From Septoria linicola (Eukaryota > Ascomycota > Dothideomycetes > Mycosphaerellales > Mycosphaerellaceae): DNA of 64,000 bases. The notes under the pieces are model-generated. The model was not told the DNA's origin and searched no databases. It saw only the letters and a list, made by a program, of their open reading frames with translations. The translations under genes were made by a program, and so were the position numbers. Position 1 is the first letter of the stretch, and the number at the start of each line of letters is the position of its first letter. Positions 53,276-64,000 of the stretch are shown here, one piece after another. The stretch is taken from the NCBI GenBank assembly GCA_024114885.1, contig CP099419.1:1240001-1304000 (forward strand), written 5' to 3'.

Positions 53276-53854
53276 TGTAGCGAGCTTGTTGGATTGCTCG
53301 TCTGTTGTTTGAGGTGAGTCGTGGGAGGTAAGAAAGTGAGAAAGTGTCAAGCCTGAGTAAACAAAGCCGCGCTAATAAGCGGGGGCACTGGCCGACAACA
53401 CTTGAGAATGTGAAGGAGACAACGCGAACTTGCTTAGTTGCGTGGAGTGACCGAAGACGCTAGTGCACTGACGGATGGTCGGTCGTAGACTCGCTCGTGC
53501 TCGTACAGATTCGAACGAGAAGACGAGGCAAAGCCCCTGGAACGACTGAACAAGCAGGAGATTACAGTGGTGATTTCCCTCTGCCGTAAGAAACGCGAAC
53601 TTGTACTACTCAAGCAAGCTTCATTCAAATTTTCCAAACGCTCTTTCCGTCACTCTCACAGTGACCAGCTTTTACACCACCGGTGAGCTGGGACTTCATA
53701 CCAAGCATCGGTACTGATTCACGATCAGACGCACTGCGGATTGGCTATGTATGTCAGAATACACACGAGCCATTCAGGCGCACTCCGGCAGCAGTGTGGC
53801 CGGAGGAACACAACGCTACATTCCCAACGATCCACACCTCTCACCATGCCGTCG
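53276..53854. other. Intergenic region upstream of the coiled-coil protein gene
   Basis: Promoter side of the coiled-coil protein gene and 3' flank of the next minus-strand gene. A GATTCGAAC string near 53508 resembles a tRNA B box but has no A box or fold. Confidence 0.45.
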
Positions 53855-54721
53855 CTATAGCCAGGAGCCCTCAGGATGCCATTCAGGCACGAATATCGCG
53901 TCCAGCCTAGTCTCCATCGCGTCACTAGTCACCCTCCTCGATGCTTCCATGTCTTTCGAAGTGCGGTCAATCAAGCGAATAGAGCCAGTCGGAGACGTTG
54001 GGCGAGCATGTTGTGAAGTTTGATGACTGCTCTTGGAGAGTGGCCTCGAGAAGCTGACTGGTCTCTCTTTGCCTCTCGATACCCTCTCAATCGTCGTCTT
54101 CCTGGACTCAGTCGACATAGGATATGAGTCTGTGAAATCATGAAGCATGTGAGACGCTGCTTGCGGCGACTCAGTGATAGGTGGCTCTGGCGAGAGCGAC
54201 CCCAGTCTAACATGTGTGTCTTGGATGAGCCGAGACCTGTGGGCGAGCTGGTCTTTGCGACTCAACGGTGTGTCCGGAGTTGTACAGCGGGCTCTGTGTG
54301 TAGTGCGAGGCTTCTCCGAGTAGGGCAGTTGCTCTGTTGAATGCTGACGCCCTCCACGTTGGCGCTGGAGTCCTGAAGGATTCATGTTCGGTGCACGATT
54401 ATCTTCCTGTTGAGATGTCGAGCGATAGGGGTCTGGCTTTGTCGCTGGAGAAGTGCTCACATCTGGCGCTACGCAGTCTGGGAGCGCATGAAGTTGCGGC
54501 AAGAATGAGGACTTGGACAGGCTCTGGACCTCTAGGCTGCGCTCATAATGTCCCACATCATGAGTGTGCTGATTGTACTTGTGGTATAAGTGATCGATGA
54601 TCCGATGTCGATTGATATGGATCGTGATGCAGAGCACCAGAACAAGTGATCCTAAGCACACAGGGAAAGCTATGGCAAGGGCTAGAAGCCTGCCATACGC
54701 TGCGGCATCGCAGGTTGCCAT
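53855..54721 (-). CDS. Single-pass membrane protein, hypothetical
   Basis: No family is recognised. The 288-residue intronless frame starts at a good ATG and has one strong N-terminal hydrophobic segment (RLLALAIAFPVCLGSLVLVL, then CITIHI). It is followed by a long hydrophilic, Ser/Arg/Thr-rich cytosolic-type tail with many RxxS and SP sites (TPDTPLSRKDQ, SSHQTSQHARPTSPTGS) and the closing sequence EWHPEGSWL. The short N-terminus with negative charge before the helix and basic residues after it (NRHR) suggests an outside-in type III topology. Coding is supported mainly by length and composition. The ATG overlaps no other gene. Confidence 0.5.
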   Translation of the reverse strand: MATCDAAAYGRLLALAIAFPVCLGSLVLVLCITIHINRHRIIDHLYHKYNQHTHDVGHYERSLEVQSLSKSSFLPQLHALPDCVAPDVSTSPATKPDPYRSTSQQEDNRAPNMNPSGLQRQRGGRQHSTEQLPYSEKPRTTHRARCTTPDTPLSRKDQLAHRSRLIQDTHVRLGSLSPEPPITESPQAASHMLHDFTDSYPMSTESRKTTIERVSRGKERPVSFSRPLSKSSHQTSQHARPTSPTGSIRLIDRTSKDMEASRRVTSDAMETRLDAIFVPEWHPEGSWL

Positions 54722-56280
54722 CGCTTCTCCGAGGATCTTGCCACGATGGGTCAGGTTCGCCGTGCTTCAAAGTGATCCTTTCTTGATCCTTTCGATGGAT
54801 GAGCAGGTACGATCTTGAACACCTTTGCAGAGTGGAGCGGTTAAAAGCTACGGCACTTGAAGACTTGGGCTGTGCCACGATATTATCACAATTTCAGGCG
54901 GCGTATGCAGTGAGCCGTACGTACCTAGATAATGACTGTGTCACCCAGCACATATTGGGCGGCAATGACCACTGCCGGATTAGAGTCCATCTATATATAC
55001 GCTCGATGACAATACTGTAGACTAAATAGCATCACATCAGCCCTGCTCGCAGATAGACCTCTGCTGCCAATGCTAGCGTCTTGCCAGTAATTCGTTCTCA
55101 GCAATGGAGAAGCATTCAAGAACGCACGGCAGAGTCTCTCCACGAGCTCGGTCACGCCAATCACGATTGTGACAGACAGGTCTGGTAATGGTCACAGCCG
55201 AAACCAAGACTTCTCGTCCTACCGTAGTGGACGTGGCGATGCAGCCTGTGCAACAGAACTCATCGGCTCAGTGTTGCGCGGTGTAGCTTGAGAAACGGAT
55301 CATGAATTAATGAAACACGAGCTCAGGGTCCTTGTCATAATCTGATTTGCAAGTGACTGACAGAAATCTACTGAGAGTCTGTGTAGTGAGAAACATGGTC
55401 GTGAAGGCGACGCTGGCCGGTCGCGCAAAAGGTCTGGGACGGCTAAACTATCCTCTCCTTCCTTTTGCAAACATCGAACGCATCCTTTCAGTATTTTACT
55501 GCTCTGAGCACTGCTGCTTCCTAGTCAGAGACGAGGCATCACAGCCCGTGCAGGATCTGATTCGAGCCAATCGGACGGCCAGGCTTTGTATTGAGACAAG
55601 TCGAAAGAGGTGCCCGCGCAGAACTAGAGAACGTGGACGGACAAGACAGGTGTAGAAGGTCGCGACGGCTCCTTCGAAGACAACGAGATTTCTCAGATGT
55701 CAATGACAACCATCCTTGAGATGCTTGTCTTCTCGGGCCTGATCAATGAAGCTCCTGAACGAAACGACTGATGGCCGAACCCTGGGCACATCATTAGCAG
55801 CAGCACTATGCGAGGCAGAGACTGGCCGATAGCTCTTGAGAAAGCTTCACTATCATAGAGTGACGAGTTCTATCGGCCAAGAAAACACTAGATCCGTTCG
55901 TAGCCTGCATCTGAGGTAGGAGCTGGGTCGTTGCGTGAGAGACCTCGGAGTCCTGAGTGAACAGCCTAGAGGCATATCTTTGCGTCGGCGCTGCCCCGGC
56001 CGTGAATAGGACTCGCGAAAGCATCACTGATCGAAGCATCGGCACATTCATCAACAGCAAGTGGTCTTAGCAACGTCGCTGCAGATGCTTCACTTTCACC
56101 TTCACAACAACACACAGCCACTAATGCATGACTTGCAGGTGAAGCCCGGTCACTGCTGCTACGCAATACAAACAGCGTGACTCTGCGGACACTCTCAAAC
56201 ATGGGGCCACGTACATTGGCCGGCGCTGAGTACAGAAATGCTTCTGCCGCATCAGCACATGTTTCGTCTTGGCGGCAGTC
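54722..56280. other. 1.6-kb gene-poor region
   Basis: Divergent upstream DNA of two hypothetical genes. ORFs at 55347-55655 (plus) and 55806-56060 (minus) are short and unlike known proteins. Nothing else is seen. Confidence 0.4.
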
Positions 56281-57513
56281 ATGGCTTTCGATAATTCTAG
56301 CGACCCCGTTTTTCGCCCCCTAAGCTACGAAGATGGCGTCAGGGAGATAGACGCATTCTACCCATCACCGGGCTGTGATCCATACAGTACCGCTCACCAT
56401 ACTGTGCCTGCCGGAGCCTCTGGACGCGGCGGCATTGCTGATGGCCAGATTCTAGAAATGACTCAAGATGCGGAGAGTGCGGAACTCACTTCCAAGTTCG
56501 GGTCGACCGTAGAGATTGCGAGCTCGAGCGAGAGACAAATCAAGCAAAACAAATCAGCGCCCTCTGCATACAACAAAGCTACACCACCACAAAGCTGTGA
56601 TGAAGCAAATCGATATCGGATCGTGAAAGACCAAACGCCCTGTCTCCACACTTTACATATGGAAGGCACAATGAGAGGCAGTGCTGCTGACGCGCTCAGT
56701 GGCAGTCCAATACCGCCTTCGAGTAGTAACAGAGGCGAGCTTCAGGCTGAGATGCGCGATGAGGAGGAGGATCAGCCAGCCCGGATCAGCGGTCTGGCGC
56801 CAGTCCCCTTCTCACTCAGCAAGAGCAAAGGCGGTGTCGACCGGAAACGAGAGGCTTCGGCTTCTCCATTGGCAGTAAAGCGACCGGCACCCAAGAAAGC
56901 GAAGAGTGGCGACGATGAGGCGATCCCATCCTCGCCGCCACTATTTGCCGGTATTCCGTGCAAGGCACTCGCGGCTGGCAAGTCGTTCTCACTGGAAGAT
57001 CTGCAAGACGATAATCATCAGGAACCCAACACGGACGCTGGACAGCAGAGAATCGAAGGGGATCGTCCAGCCCCACATCCTGCCACCGATGTACGACGCA
57101 GTCGCACGCGTAGCGCAAGCCTTTCCATAGGCGCTGAGGAGTCTGACAATCTTCAGATTGCAATGCTGCCTCGCGACACCACACCAGCAGAAAGCGGCGT
57201 GGTCGTACAGCCGGAGCATGAAGCAGGCACGGAGAGCGCAGAGGAGGGTATCATCGACAAGCACGAAACTACCAGCGATGACGTGCCTGGTGCTGTAACG
57301 AAAGCTCGTCCAACCAGACACAGACGACCAATGGGCTCAAGCGAACTCAAAGACCTCATCGGCAAAGACGTACTCAGAGGGGTTCACGCGAACATGAGTC
57401 CGCAACGCATGACAAGACATCAGAAGCAGGAGAGGGAAGCTTCGAAGCCGGGCGCTAGTGCGAGGGAAGCTGTCAAGCGTCGCCGGCAGTCGAGTGGTAA
57501 GGACGCCAAGTGA
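56281..57513 (+). CDS. Disordered, probably nuclear protein of unknown function
   Basis: The 410-residue intronless frame from the ATG at 56281 (MAFDNSSDPVFRPLSYEDGV) is hydrophilic and probably disordered. It contains a bipartite-looking basic nuclear signal (KREASASPLAVKRPAPKKAK), acidic stretches (EMRDEEEDQ, EEGIIDKHE) and a basic, Gln-rich end (MTRHQKQEREASKP then EAVKRRRQSSGKDAK). The segment MGSSELKDLIGKDVLRGV near the C-terminus is the most ordered-looking part and may be a short conserved helix. No catalytic domain is visible. Its stop is 114 nt from the convergent DUF1365 gene. Real coding is likely from length and amino-acid style, though not certain. Confidence 0.6.
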   Translation: MAFDNSSDPVFRPLSYEDGVREIDAFYPSPGCDPYSTAHHTVPAGASGRGGIADGQILEMTQDAESAELTSKFGSTVEIASSSERQIKQNKSAPSAYNKATPPQSCDEANRYRIVKDQTPCLHTLHMEGTMRGSAADALSGSPIPPSSSNRGELQAEMRDEEEDQPARISGLAPVPFSLSKSKGGVDRKREASASPLAVKRPAPKKAKSGDDEAIPSSPPLFAGIPCKALAAGKSFSLEDLQDDNHQEPNTDAGQQRIEGDRPAPHPATDVRRSRTRSASLSIGAEESDNLQIAMLPRDTTPAESGVVVQPEHEAGTESAEEGIIDKHETTSDDVPGAVTKARPTRHRRPMGSSELKDLIGKDVLRGVHANMSPQRMTRHQKQEREASKPGASAREAVKRRRQSSGKDAK

Positions 57514-57627
57514 GCTGAGAGTACGCGTAGTTGAGGGAGAGAGTGTCAGCGCGGCAAGATGTGCAAATTGGAATAGGCTTCTATGTCTTATGTTTGGATC
57601 ATCACGTGGAGGCTAGTGCAAGGTCTG

Positions 57628-59715
57628 CTACCCTTTCACTAGGCTCCACAAGTGTATGCTATTTGCAAGCAGGATGGCTGTTCCGCTCGTCCATAGGTCT
57701 GCTTTGTGGAAAGGCCGCGCTCTCAGAATGTCCCATACTCTAGCATTATCGCAAAACCACATTGCGGCCAAGAGCATCATTCCTCGGAGTACGCAGTCCC
57801 AAAACGTGATCAGTATCGGCACACCCATTGCGAAGCGCTCCGCCAGGAATAGTTTCAATACTTTCCGCCTGTAGTCACGTTTATGTTTTGTCTGTTGCAC
57901 GTAGTGGTCCATCTCGGAAAAGTGAAATGAGCGGATGTCGTGCATGGTATACTGGTCGGAAGCTCTCCTGGCACTTTCAGGATAGCTAGCTGCTGTTGGC
58001 GGGCATCGCAGACGGCGGAGTAACGCCCACCGTAATACCTCTTCTGCAGAAAGAGGTCCAGAATGATCGGGTGCCACCCTCGATGCATGTTTCATGGCAT
58101 GCAGAAGATCTGGTAGTGCTTGCGCTCCATCGATCGACAGCGTTCGGTTCTTTTCATCTGTGAACAGGCATTCGCGATCGAAAGCTTCTTTGGCGTGAGC
58201 ATAATGGACGAAGCGGCTATAGAATGCCGGCGAGGTGACCTTGAGCGTCAGAGTACTCGCATGATCCTCCTTGTAGGTGAAGTTCGAAGAATACAGCACA
58301 ATCTCCTCGCTGTGGTGGTGCGCTGGTTCGTAGATGACTCGAAGAGGTCGCTCAGCATGTTCGACGGATTGTGTCAAGAAAGCGCGGAATATTCGTTCCA
58401 GACTTCGTTCTTCGGCAGTGTAGACACGACCAATGCTGGTTTGCACAACTTCTGGTCTGTACCACACGTGCAGCTTGCGACGGAAGAGGAGCTTTTGTGC
58501 TTGCCATACGATCCGGGGAAAGGTGGCCAGTCCCACCCACCACCAGCCTGCAATGAACTTGACCAGCTCTGAAGTGGTTATCTTTTCGGGTTCTCTTGGT
58601 GCTCCCTCAGAGAAGACGCGAGCCACGATTTTCGGGTGCTCTTTTGAGGACTTTAGCACGATCGTATTGTCAATCTTGATTTGCCCTGTCCTTTCGTAGG
58701 CAGCCAAAGGGTCGATCGCTTTTAGCGAGTAGGAACCTTTCCTGCTGTTGAAAGGGGAGACATGAAAGTCTTTCTCCCATGAATCTGTGAAGATCAGAGC
58801 CTCGCCGGACTTAGACTCAGATTCTTCGTCAGAGGCAGTATGGTCCGACTTCAATAGATACATTCGACGCTCATCGAAGGTGTTGTTGACCTCAAGGATC
58901 ATATATTTGAGACTTGCGTGTGAATCGTAGAGATACCAAAACGATACTGGATTGAAACTGTATCCAAGGAACCGCGGCGCCGTGACGAGATATGCGAAAG
59001 CATAGTCTCGACTTGTCACACCTTTGGCATGCAGATATCGCCTGAGCTTATCATTGAGAGTGTGCAGCTCGTCATTCCGATCTAGGAAGTCTGCACCACG
59101 AATGTCGAACCAACATGGACGCGGACTGTCCACTGACAAGACGTTAGCAGCTCGACCTTGGAAGCCGATAGGTACTCCCACGAACAGATAGCTATAGGAG
59201 AAAGAGTGTTTCCTGGGAAACATGCGGGAATGCGTAGTTCGACTGGTGATGATCAGAGGAGGTAGAAGTGCCTCGTCAATTCGTTGCTCGCGAAACGACT
59301 GGCCCGTAGATCTCGTCTTTAGCTGTTGTCCACGGAATGTAATAGATCCAGCAGCGACTGCGCATATTGCGAGTAGGACGAAAACACCGACGTAGATCTG
59401 GGTCTCGTGATTGTTCACATCGATGTCGATCAGCCTTTGAAGGCTTGTCAACTTCCATGACCCGGTCCATAGCAAGCCATATGCATCATGCAACAGTAGG
59501 AAGAGAGTGAGGTCTTGCTTCCAGGTCACACTGCTGTTCCAGATCCGTAGCAGCCACAGTGGCTGAAATAACACAGTCCGGAAAGCGACTGTTTGGTGCG
59601 GCTCGGTGAAAATACTCCATACCAGAGACGAAAATGTCCAGGCAGAAAGGAGGACTGTGGTCGTGACAGCATCACGTTCGGGCGTCATAGATCTTGCAGC
59701 ACCCTCTGCTCCCAT
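57628..59715 (-). CDS. DUF1365 multi-pass membrane protein
   Basis: Product of 695 residues with a DUF1365 core. Members of this family often sit beside cyclopropane-fatty-acid synthase or flavin oxidase genes, but the function is unsettled and none is adjacent here. The first 130 residues hold about four membrane segments (VLLSAWTFSSLVWSIF, LFQPLWLLRIW, LTLFLLLHDAYGLLW, IYVGVFVLLAICAVAAGSI). The core shows HSRMFPRKHSFSYSYLFVGV, a DFLDRNDE segment, DYAFAYLVTAPRFLGYSFNP and VSFWYLYDSH, followed by LEVNNTFDERRMYLL, as expected for the family. Two more hydrophobic helices end the protein (GVPILITFWDCVLRG, GTAILLANSIHLWSLV). The ATG at 59715 is the first in frame. It is intronless. Confidence 0.88.
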   Translation of the reverse strand: MGAEGAARSMTPERDAVTTTVLLSAWTFSSLVWSIFTEPHQTVAFRTVLFQPLWLLRIWNSSVTWKQDLTLFLLLHDAYGLLWTGSWKLTSLQRLIDIDVNNHETQIYVGVFVLLAICAVAAGSITFRGQQLKTRSTGQSFREQRIDEALLPPLIITSRTTHSRMFPRKHSFSYSYLFVGVPIGFQGRAANVLSVDSPRPCWFDIRGADFLDRNDELHTLNDKLRRYLHAKGVTSRDYAFAYLVTAPRFLGYSFNPVSFWYLYDSHASLKYMILEVNNTFDERRMYLLKSDHTASDEESESKSGEALIFTDSWEKDFHVSPFNSRKGSYSLKAIDPLAAYERTGQIKIDNTIVLKSSKEHPKIVARVFSEGAPREPEKITTSELVKFIAGWWWVGLATFPRIVWQAQKLLFRRKLHVWYRPEVVQTSIGRVYTAEERSLERIFRAFLTQSVEHAERPLRVIYEPAHHHSEEIVLYSSNFTYKEDHASTLTLKVTSPAFYSRFVHYAHAKEAFDRECLFTDEKNRTLSIDGAQALPDLLHAMKHASRVAPDHSGPLSAEEVLRWALLRRLRCPPTAASYPESARRASDQYTMHDIRSFHFSEMDHYVQQTKHKRDYRRKVLKLFLAERFAMGVPILITFWDCVLRGMMLLAAMWFCDNARVWDILRARPFHKADLWTSGTAILLANSIHLWSLVKG

Positions 59716-60134
59716 ATCGCTGCCCACCTGAGCAGCAATTTGTGTTCAAGACAGGAAGACAGTCATGGCGAATGGTAAAGTGTGTTCAGTTCCCGAGTCT
59801 CGGGCAATGATGATGTCGTGGATGCCAAGCGAAACGGGCTCAGCTCCGTACGAGATTGCCTGCACCTTTCCGCTTGCTCCTTTCTTCAACCGTCTCACGA
59901 TGTGCACTGGGAATATCGCTTTACTCAGCAAAGAGCACTGGATCTGGAAGAAGCAGTGATCTATATCTTCGGACACAAATCTTGCGAGATCAACGCATCG
60001 ACAGAGCCCAACTAAAGGCCAGGATTGCAACATGCTTCTCTGGCGCTGAAACACGCCTGGCCCTGTTTACGGCTCTCAAAGCTCGCCTTCAACTCAACCC
60101 AAGGTATGTCTGCCCAGTTCTCATAGAACTGCCC
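59716..60134. other. Intergenic region between two minus-strand genes
   Basis: Promoter of the DUF1365 gene and 3' flank of the next gene. A 102-codon minus-strand frame at 59746-60054 has no recognisable features. Confidence 0.4.
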
Positions 60135-60854
60135 TCAAAGCAACGCGATAACTTTGCACCTCTCCTCCATCGAGAGCGCATTGTGTACTCGAGAAACTCC
60201 CATCCGAGCACCTTCATCATGTTCAGTCCGCAGAGCCCACACACCTCCTCCTGGAACCTTGCCTGGCCAGCCATACCACAAATCATGATCCTGGTATCTA
60301 AAAGTTTGCCGATTATAATCAGCTTCGGTCTCGTAGAAGTGAGCACCGATCTTTTCGAGCAGTTTGCAGAATTCATCTTCCTCCTTGGAGAATCTTGCTG
60401 TCGGAGAGGTCTGGAAACGTGAAAGTCCCAGGAAGTCGAGCTCAACGCCATAGCAGCTTTCATGCACCCATACTCCTCCTGTTGACGGCCAGCCATAGAC
60501 CGATGTTGCGAGGACACCGAACGTCGTCCGTATACCAGGAAGAGGATCATTGTTTGGGTCGCACAACGGGATGTTCTCCTCGGGCCAAGATCTCGTTTCT
60601 CTGTGCTCAAACCTGAGCCAGTCTCGTAGTGCATACCTGTATGGACGAGATGAGATGTCTCGACCATGCAGCATACCTCCAGGCTCACTAAAGCTCTTGA
60701 TGGCCCAGTAAGTGATGAGAATCGTAAGGCTGATGGTGAGCAGTGATTGAGTGAGTGGACCGGCTTCAGCAATACCGGGCCACGACATGTTCTGGCACTC
60801 ATCACTGTCCATTTGTGTAAGGCCAGGAGCAGCGGCAATGAAGACTGCAAGCAT
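60135..60854 (-). CDS. Conserved fungal protein of unknown function, single membrane segment
   Basis: The 239-residue intronless product has an N-terminal extracellular or lumenal stretch with one cysteine, one transmembrane helix (LLTISLTILITYWAI), and a globular part. The globular part contains RTTFGVLATSVYGWPSTGGVWV, ELDFLGLSRFQTSP, EEDEFCKLLEKIGAHFYET and GGVWALRT, ending NALSMEERCKVIALL. I recall similar fungal hypothetical proteins with the YGWPSTGGVW and NAL-MEERC blocks, usually described as uncharacterised. No catalytic motif is recognised. The start ATG at 60854 places the membrane segment near residue 40. Confidence 0.65.
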   Translation of the reverse strand: MLAVFIAAAPGLTQMDSDECQNMSWPGIAEAGPLTQSLLTISLTILITYWAIKSFSEPGGMLHGRDISSRPYRYALRDWLRFEHRETRSWPEENIPLCDPNNDPLPGIRTTFGVLATSVYGWPSTGGVWVHESCYGVELDFLGLSRFQTSPTARFSKEEDEFCKLLEKIGAHFYETEADYNRQTFRYQDHDLWYGWPGKVPGGGVWALRTEHDEGARMGVSRVHNALSMEERCKVIALL

Positions 60855-61059
60855 GATAACATTGAGTGCATGTTCTCTATATTAGTGCTGCATACAGTGC
60901 CAAGTCAAGACCAGCAAAGGATAAGTCACGCGAGGACGACTATGCCGCATGAGTCAGCACCATATCCAATGATGCGGTCGCATGAGCATAACAGGTATTC
61001 AGAGACAGCAGTGATACACGTGGAAACAGCGAGATACCAATTTGCTACCCACAGTTCGA

Positions 61060-62909
61060 TCAAATCGCCATCGCAAGCGGCAACAACCTCTCATAATCCG
61101 GCGTCCCCCAACCTGTCACAGCATCCCACCCATCAAGAGCCTTCCAACTCGCACCCTTTACAATCGGTGCCTGCAGCCCGCTATACATATTGACGCCCGT
61201 ACATCCACTACTACCACCACTGATGATATCATTCAAGCCTTGATACGCCGAGCCATAGATCCAAGGATTCAAAAACCCCAACGTCCCCTTCCCAGCTGTA
61301 AGTCTCTGTGCATTCAATAACGCAATAATCCCCGCAAATACCGGCGCAGAAGCTGAAGTTCCAGACACAAGCGTATCCATTCCTTTATCGATGACATGGA
61401 AATTCGATCCTTGCGCAGCGACATCAGGAAACGCTCTTCCGGCAGGATTATACAGACCTTCCCATTGGTTTCCTATCTGGTTCAGATAACCTTGGACAGC
61501 ATCGCGCTGATAGTCTGGCATCGGCCATGTTTCCGAGAAGCCTCCCGAAGAGAAAGCAATCGCCGTTTCGGGCTCGACGCCAAATGTAGAGCCCACGCTT
61601 GTGACGTAGGGACAAGAAGCTGGGAAGACGGGCATGAAGCGAGTGCGATTCTTGCCGTCGTTGGTTTGGCAGGCGCTTCCGACGCCTGTATCTCCTGATG
61701 CGAAGAGGACGGAGACGCCTCGTGCGCCGAGTTGGCCGAAGAGGTCGCAAACTTTGCGGCGGTATTTGACAGGAACGGACTGTTCATTCTCGCCGTAGGA
61801 GGTGGAGATGGTGTGCGGGAGTTCCGAGTCAGGTTGGGCGAGGACGAAGTTGAGCCAGTCGAGGTAGGGCTCGTTCTCGTTGTCTGCTTGCGTGGGTTGA
61901 TCGAGATCGGGTTGTAGGAGACCACGGCCGCCAACGATGTAGGTGTGCATGTTCACTGGCCAGCCGGTGGCGAGGAGGTATTGCTGGTCAAGGTTGGCTT
62001 CGCCACTAGTCTCAGGAGAGTTCTGGAGGGATGCAAGGTTGGCTTCGCCGTTGAGGGCGTCCCAGGAGTAGGTCACGCCGTTGGCGCGAGGGAAGTAGTC
62101 TTGAGTGAACTCTGCGAGATCGACGTCGCGAGGGTATTGCTCGAGATAATTTACGTATGCCATGTATCCGCTGGTGGCATTGTCGACTTGAGGATCGTCT
62201 GGGATCTTGTATAGTGCACGCAGACAGTCTGGTGTGACAGTTCTGCCGTCACAGACTGATTGAATGTTGCTTGGCTGAGCAACTCTGGAGTAAGCTTGCG
62301 GCTTGCCGACTTCTTGACGATCGAAGACTTGGCTGCCCAGTGGGCGGACCTCCCCAAACCGCGTAGTTGGCTGGACCATGTCGACAAATCTATCAGATGG
62401 TTAGCATGACAATACCTCCTGGTGCAGCAGTCTGATATGTCATACTCATGAAGCTCGCCTGGGATCGAATACTGCAGTGTGCGTATCCGCTTCTGACCTC
62501 GAACATTCTCGTAAATGTCGAAGGACGTGTCAAGCAGATCGTTTGCAATCTTGACTGATGCCACGAAGTTGATCCACTCTCCATCTTCGGCAATGGCTTC
62601 TGGACTGACACCAGACTGCACCAACCAGGACATGACAGCTGATGTGGCTTCTGACTTTGGCCTCAGCAGGTCTTTGAGCTCGTCACGTTTGAGATACTGT
62701 CCATATCTGGCGTTTGAAGGATTCGAGACGGCGAAAAGTGTTTGCTCGAACAGTCTCGGAATTGGTGCTGTCATTGCTATTCTGAGATGTAGTCGTTCTT
62801 CGGGGCGCGGTGTGCCAATGCGCGTCCAGCTTTCGGGCACTTCGTGCAAGGACTCCATGATCTCAGCACACGCTACTCCAAGAAGAGCAAGTAAAGTAGT
62901 GGGCAGCAT
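61060..62909 (-). CDS. Secreted sedolisin (tripeptidyl-peptidase type, family S53)
   Basis: Acid serine-carboxyl protease releasing tripeptides from protein N-termini, normally secreted as a proenzyme. Exons 62909-62446 and 62389-61060 join over a 56-nt intron (HE then FVDMVQPTT) to 597 residues. A signal peptide (MLPTTLLALLGVACAEIMES) precedes the activation prodomain, which begins SWTRIGTPRPEERLHLRIAM. Its LHLRI, YGQYLKRDEL and SWLVQSGVS blocks are family features. The catalytic domain has the Glu/Asp pair in SGEANLDQQY, the oxyanion Asp in FASGDTGVGSAC, and the catalytic serine in SGTSASAPVFAGII at about residue 500. The calcium site region is near LNDIISGGSSGC and DAVTGWGTPDY. All catalytic residues are present, so activity is expected. 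Confidence 0.94.
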
Positions 62910-64000
62910 GTTGAATGTGTATGCTGAGAGACGGAAGAGTTGCGAAGTGTGGACAGCTGCCAGAAATGTAAAGCGATGCTTCTAGGCGGAGCTGTGATCA
63001 GAACCTGTTGTGAACGTCTATTTTGCTGCGAGATTAGGACATTGGTATCACTAGAATGAGGTCGTGTCTGCACACATAAAAGGTGATACAACTGTCAGAC
63101 CTACCCATGATCCGGAAAGCGACCAAGAGATCCAAGAGTATATATGCGGAAATCGTATTGGCAACAATGATAGGATCCCTCGTGCGCAATCAACTTGTGC
63201 GTTTGAGCTGATCCTTGCGTCGCGTGCAGTGCCTGTCACAGAAGTTCAGATTAGATGTAAGTTCCTTGCGCCAAGAAGAGCGATGTGGCGCATTGATTGC
63301 ATTGCATTTCAGAATCGATGCGCTAAAGGAGCACTAAGTTGAGTAGCCCATATTGAGATGAACAATACTTGATTTCTGTGTTGACAGCACAGTATACACT
63401 GCTCATTGTGCCAGCGGCTCCTTGCTGCAGTGTCCGGATGTGCTGTCAAAGATCAAGCAGATGCGTTACATGGAAGACCGTGCTCGCTCGTGCTCGGCAT
63501 CGAAGCCGCGACTTCCGTGCTCACCAACGCCCAGCGCTCCAGGATCACCAAGTCCAATGCTAAGCAGAGCGTGACTTCAAGATGCGGTGATCAGACCTAC
63601 CGACCGCCATGGAAGGATATGACAAGATTACATGCCGTGCGGGCCGGTCATGCTTGAACTCAGATTACCAGAGAGCCGCAATGTTCTCGTCTGGGAAACG
63701 ACTACTGAGACCTCACCTGATGCCCAGCATCTCAATTCAAGTTTGTGTCTTCTGCGGGAGGCCATGCCATTGGCAAATCCTTGGGCCAAGCAGCACTGCC
63801 TGAGAAGTCGCGACGATGTCCTGGCATGGGACCGGTGCTGCGTTTGCGCACGTATTGACGGCTCGACATCTGAAAGGGGTTGTTGGACAGTAATGCTATG
63901 TCAGCGGCTGAACGTGGCCGTGCAGATGGTGAATCGAGAATTGCACTCACGCTGGACAGTCGAGAAGCAGTGAAACTCTGTGATGTTGCTGAAGCCGGGC
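62910..64000. other. Right-end region without a supported gene
   Basis: Promoter of the sedolisin gene up to about 63100 and unassigned DNA beyond. Short open frames on the plus strand (63064-63342, 63369-63657, 63632-63973) are not family-like. A gene continuing past the right edge cannot be excluded. Confidence 0.4.

Noticed and set aside
53500..53520. GATTCGAAC resembling a tRNA B box
   Set aside because: No matching A box, acceptor stem or cloverleaf could be drawn around it.
1..64000. CRISPR arrays, phage genes, transposons or long terminal repeats
   Set aside because: None seen; the only repeats are short microsatellites, small tandem coding repeats and one hairpin.

Overview
The window is nuclear DNA from a filamentous ascomycete fungus. 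Most genes carry short GT-AG introns (about 45-85 nt, many with a CTGAC/CTAAC-type branch site). Intergenic distances run from a few nucleotides to about 2 kb, and the gene set is typically fungal: isocitrate lyase, an aquaglyceroporin, a sedolisin, three MFS transporters, a UstYa-like protein and a DUF7514 protein. Protein style and intron structure suggest Dothideomycetes, perhaps the Mycosphaerellales; that is inference from gene style, not from a search. I see no phage, plasmid, CRISPR array, transposon, rRNA or tRNA.

Layout. 1-10 kb: the 5' end of CDC45 (runs off the left edge), an aquaglyceroporin, a secreted Thr/Ser-rich protein, a Dal5-like MFS transporter whose last exon junction does not keep frame, and a dihydroneopterin-aldolase-fold protein. 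11-18.5 kb: UDP-glucose pyrophosphorylase, a DUF7514 protein with a disordered tail, and a UstYa-like membrane protein. 18.9-26.3 kb: mitochondrial GTPase Mtg2, a short-chain dehydrogenase, RNA polymerase III subunit RPC9 with an unexplained in-frame downstream open stretch, mitochondrial release factor 1, and a four-helix membrane protein. 26.3-33.6 kb: two DHA1-type MFS transporters flanking a TPMT-like methyltransferase and a GFA/Mss4-fold protein. 35.7-50.8 kb: isocitrate lyase, a tail-anchored FHA protein, RNA polymerase III largest subunit RPC1, and cytosolic isoleucyl-tRNA synthetase. 51.5-63 kb: a coiled-coil/disordered protein, two unrecognised proteins, a DUF1365 membrane protein, a conserved fungal protein of unknown function, and a secreted tripeptidyl-peptidase-like sedolisin. 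Long gene-free stretches flank isocitrate lyase and fill 10.0-11.6, 54.7-56.3 and 62.9-64.0 kb.

How the genes relate. The content is mainly housekeeping. RPC1 and RPC9 are both RNA polymerase III subunits. Mtg2 and Mrf1 both serve mitochondrial translation. RPC9/MRF1, MTG2/SDR and FHA/RPC1 are divergent pairs with short shared promoters. I see no biosynthetic or defence cluster. The most unusual signals are the 212-codon in-frame extension behind the RPC9 stop (removable by a possible 45-nt intron), the frame-inconsistent splice in the Dal5-like transporter, an apparently missing zinc-ligand cysteine in the GFA protein, and several repeats within coding or untranslated sequence.

All exon boundaries were worked out by hand from splice consensus, phase and family similarity, without transcript data.
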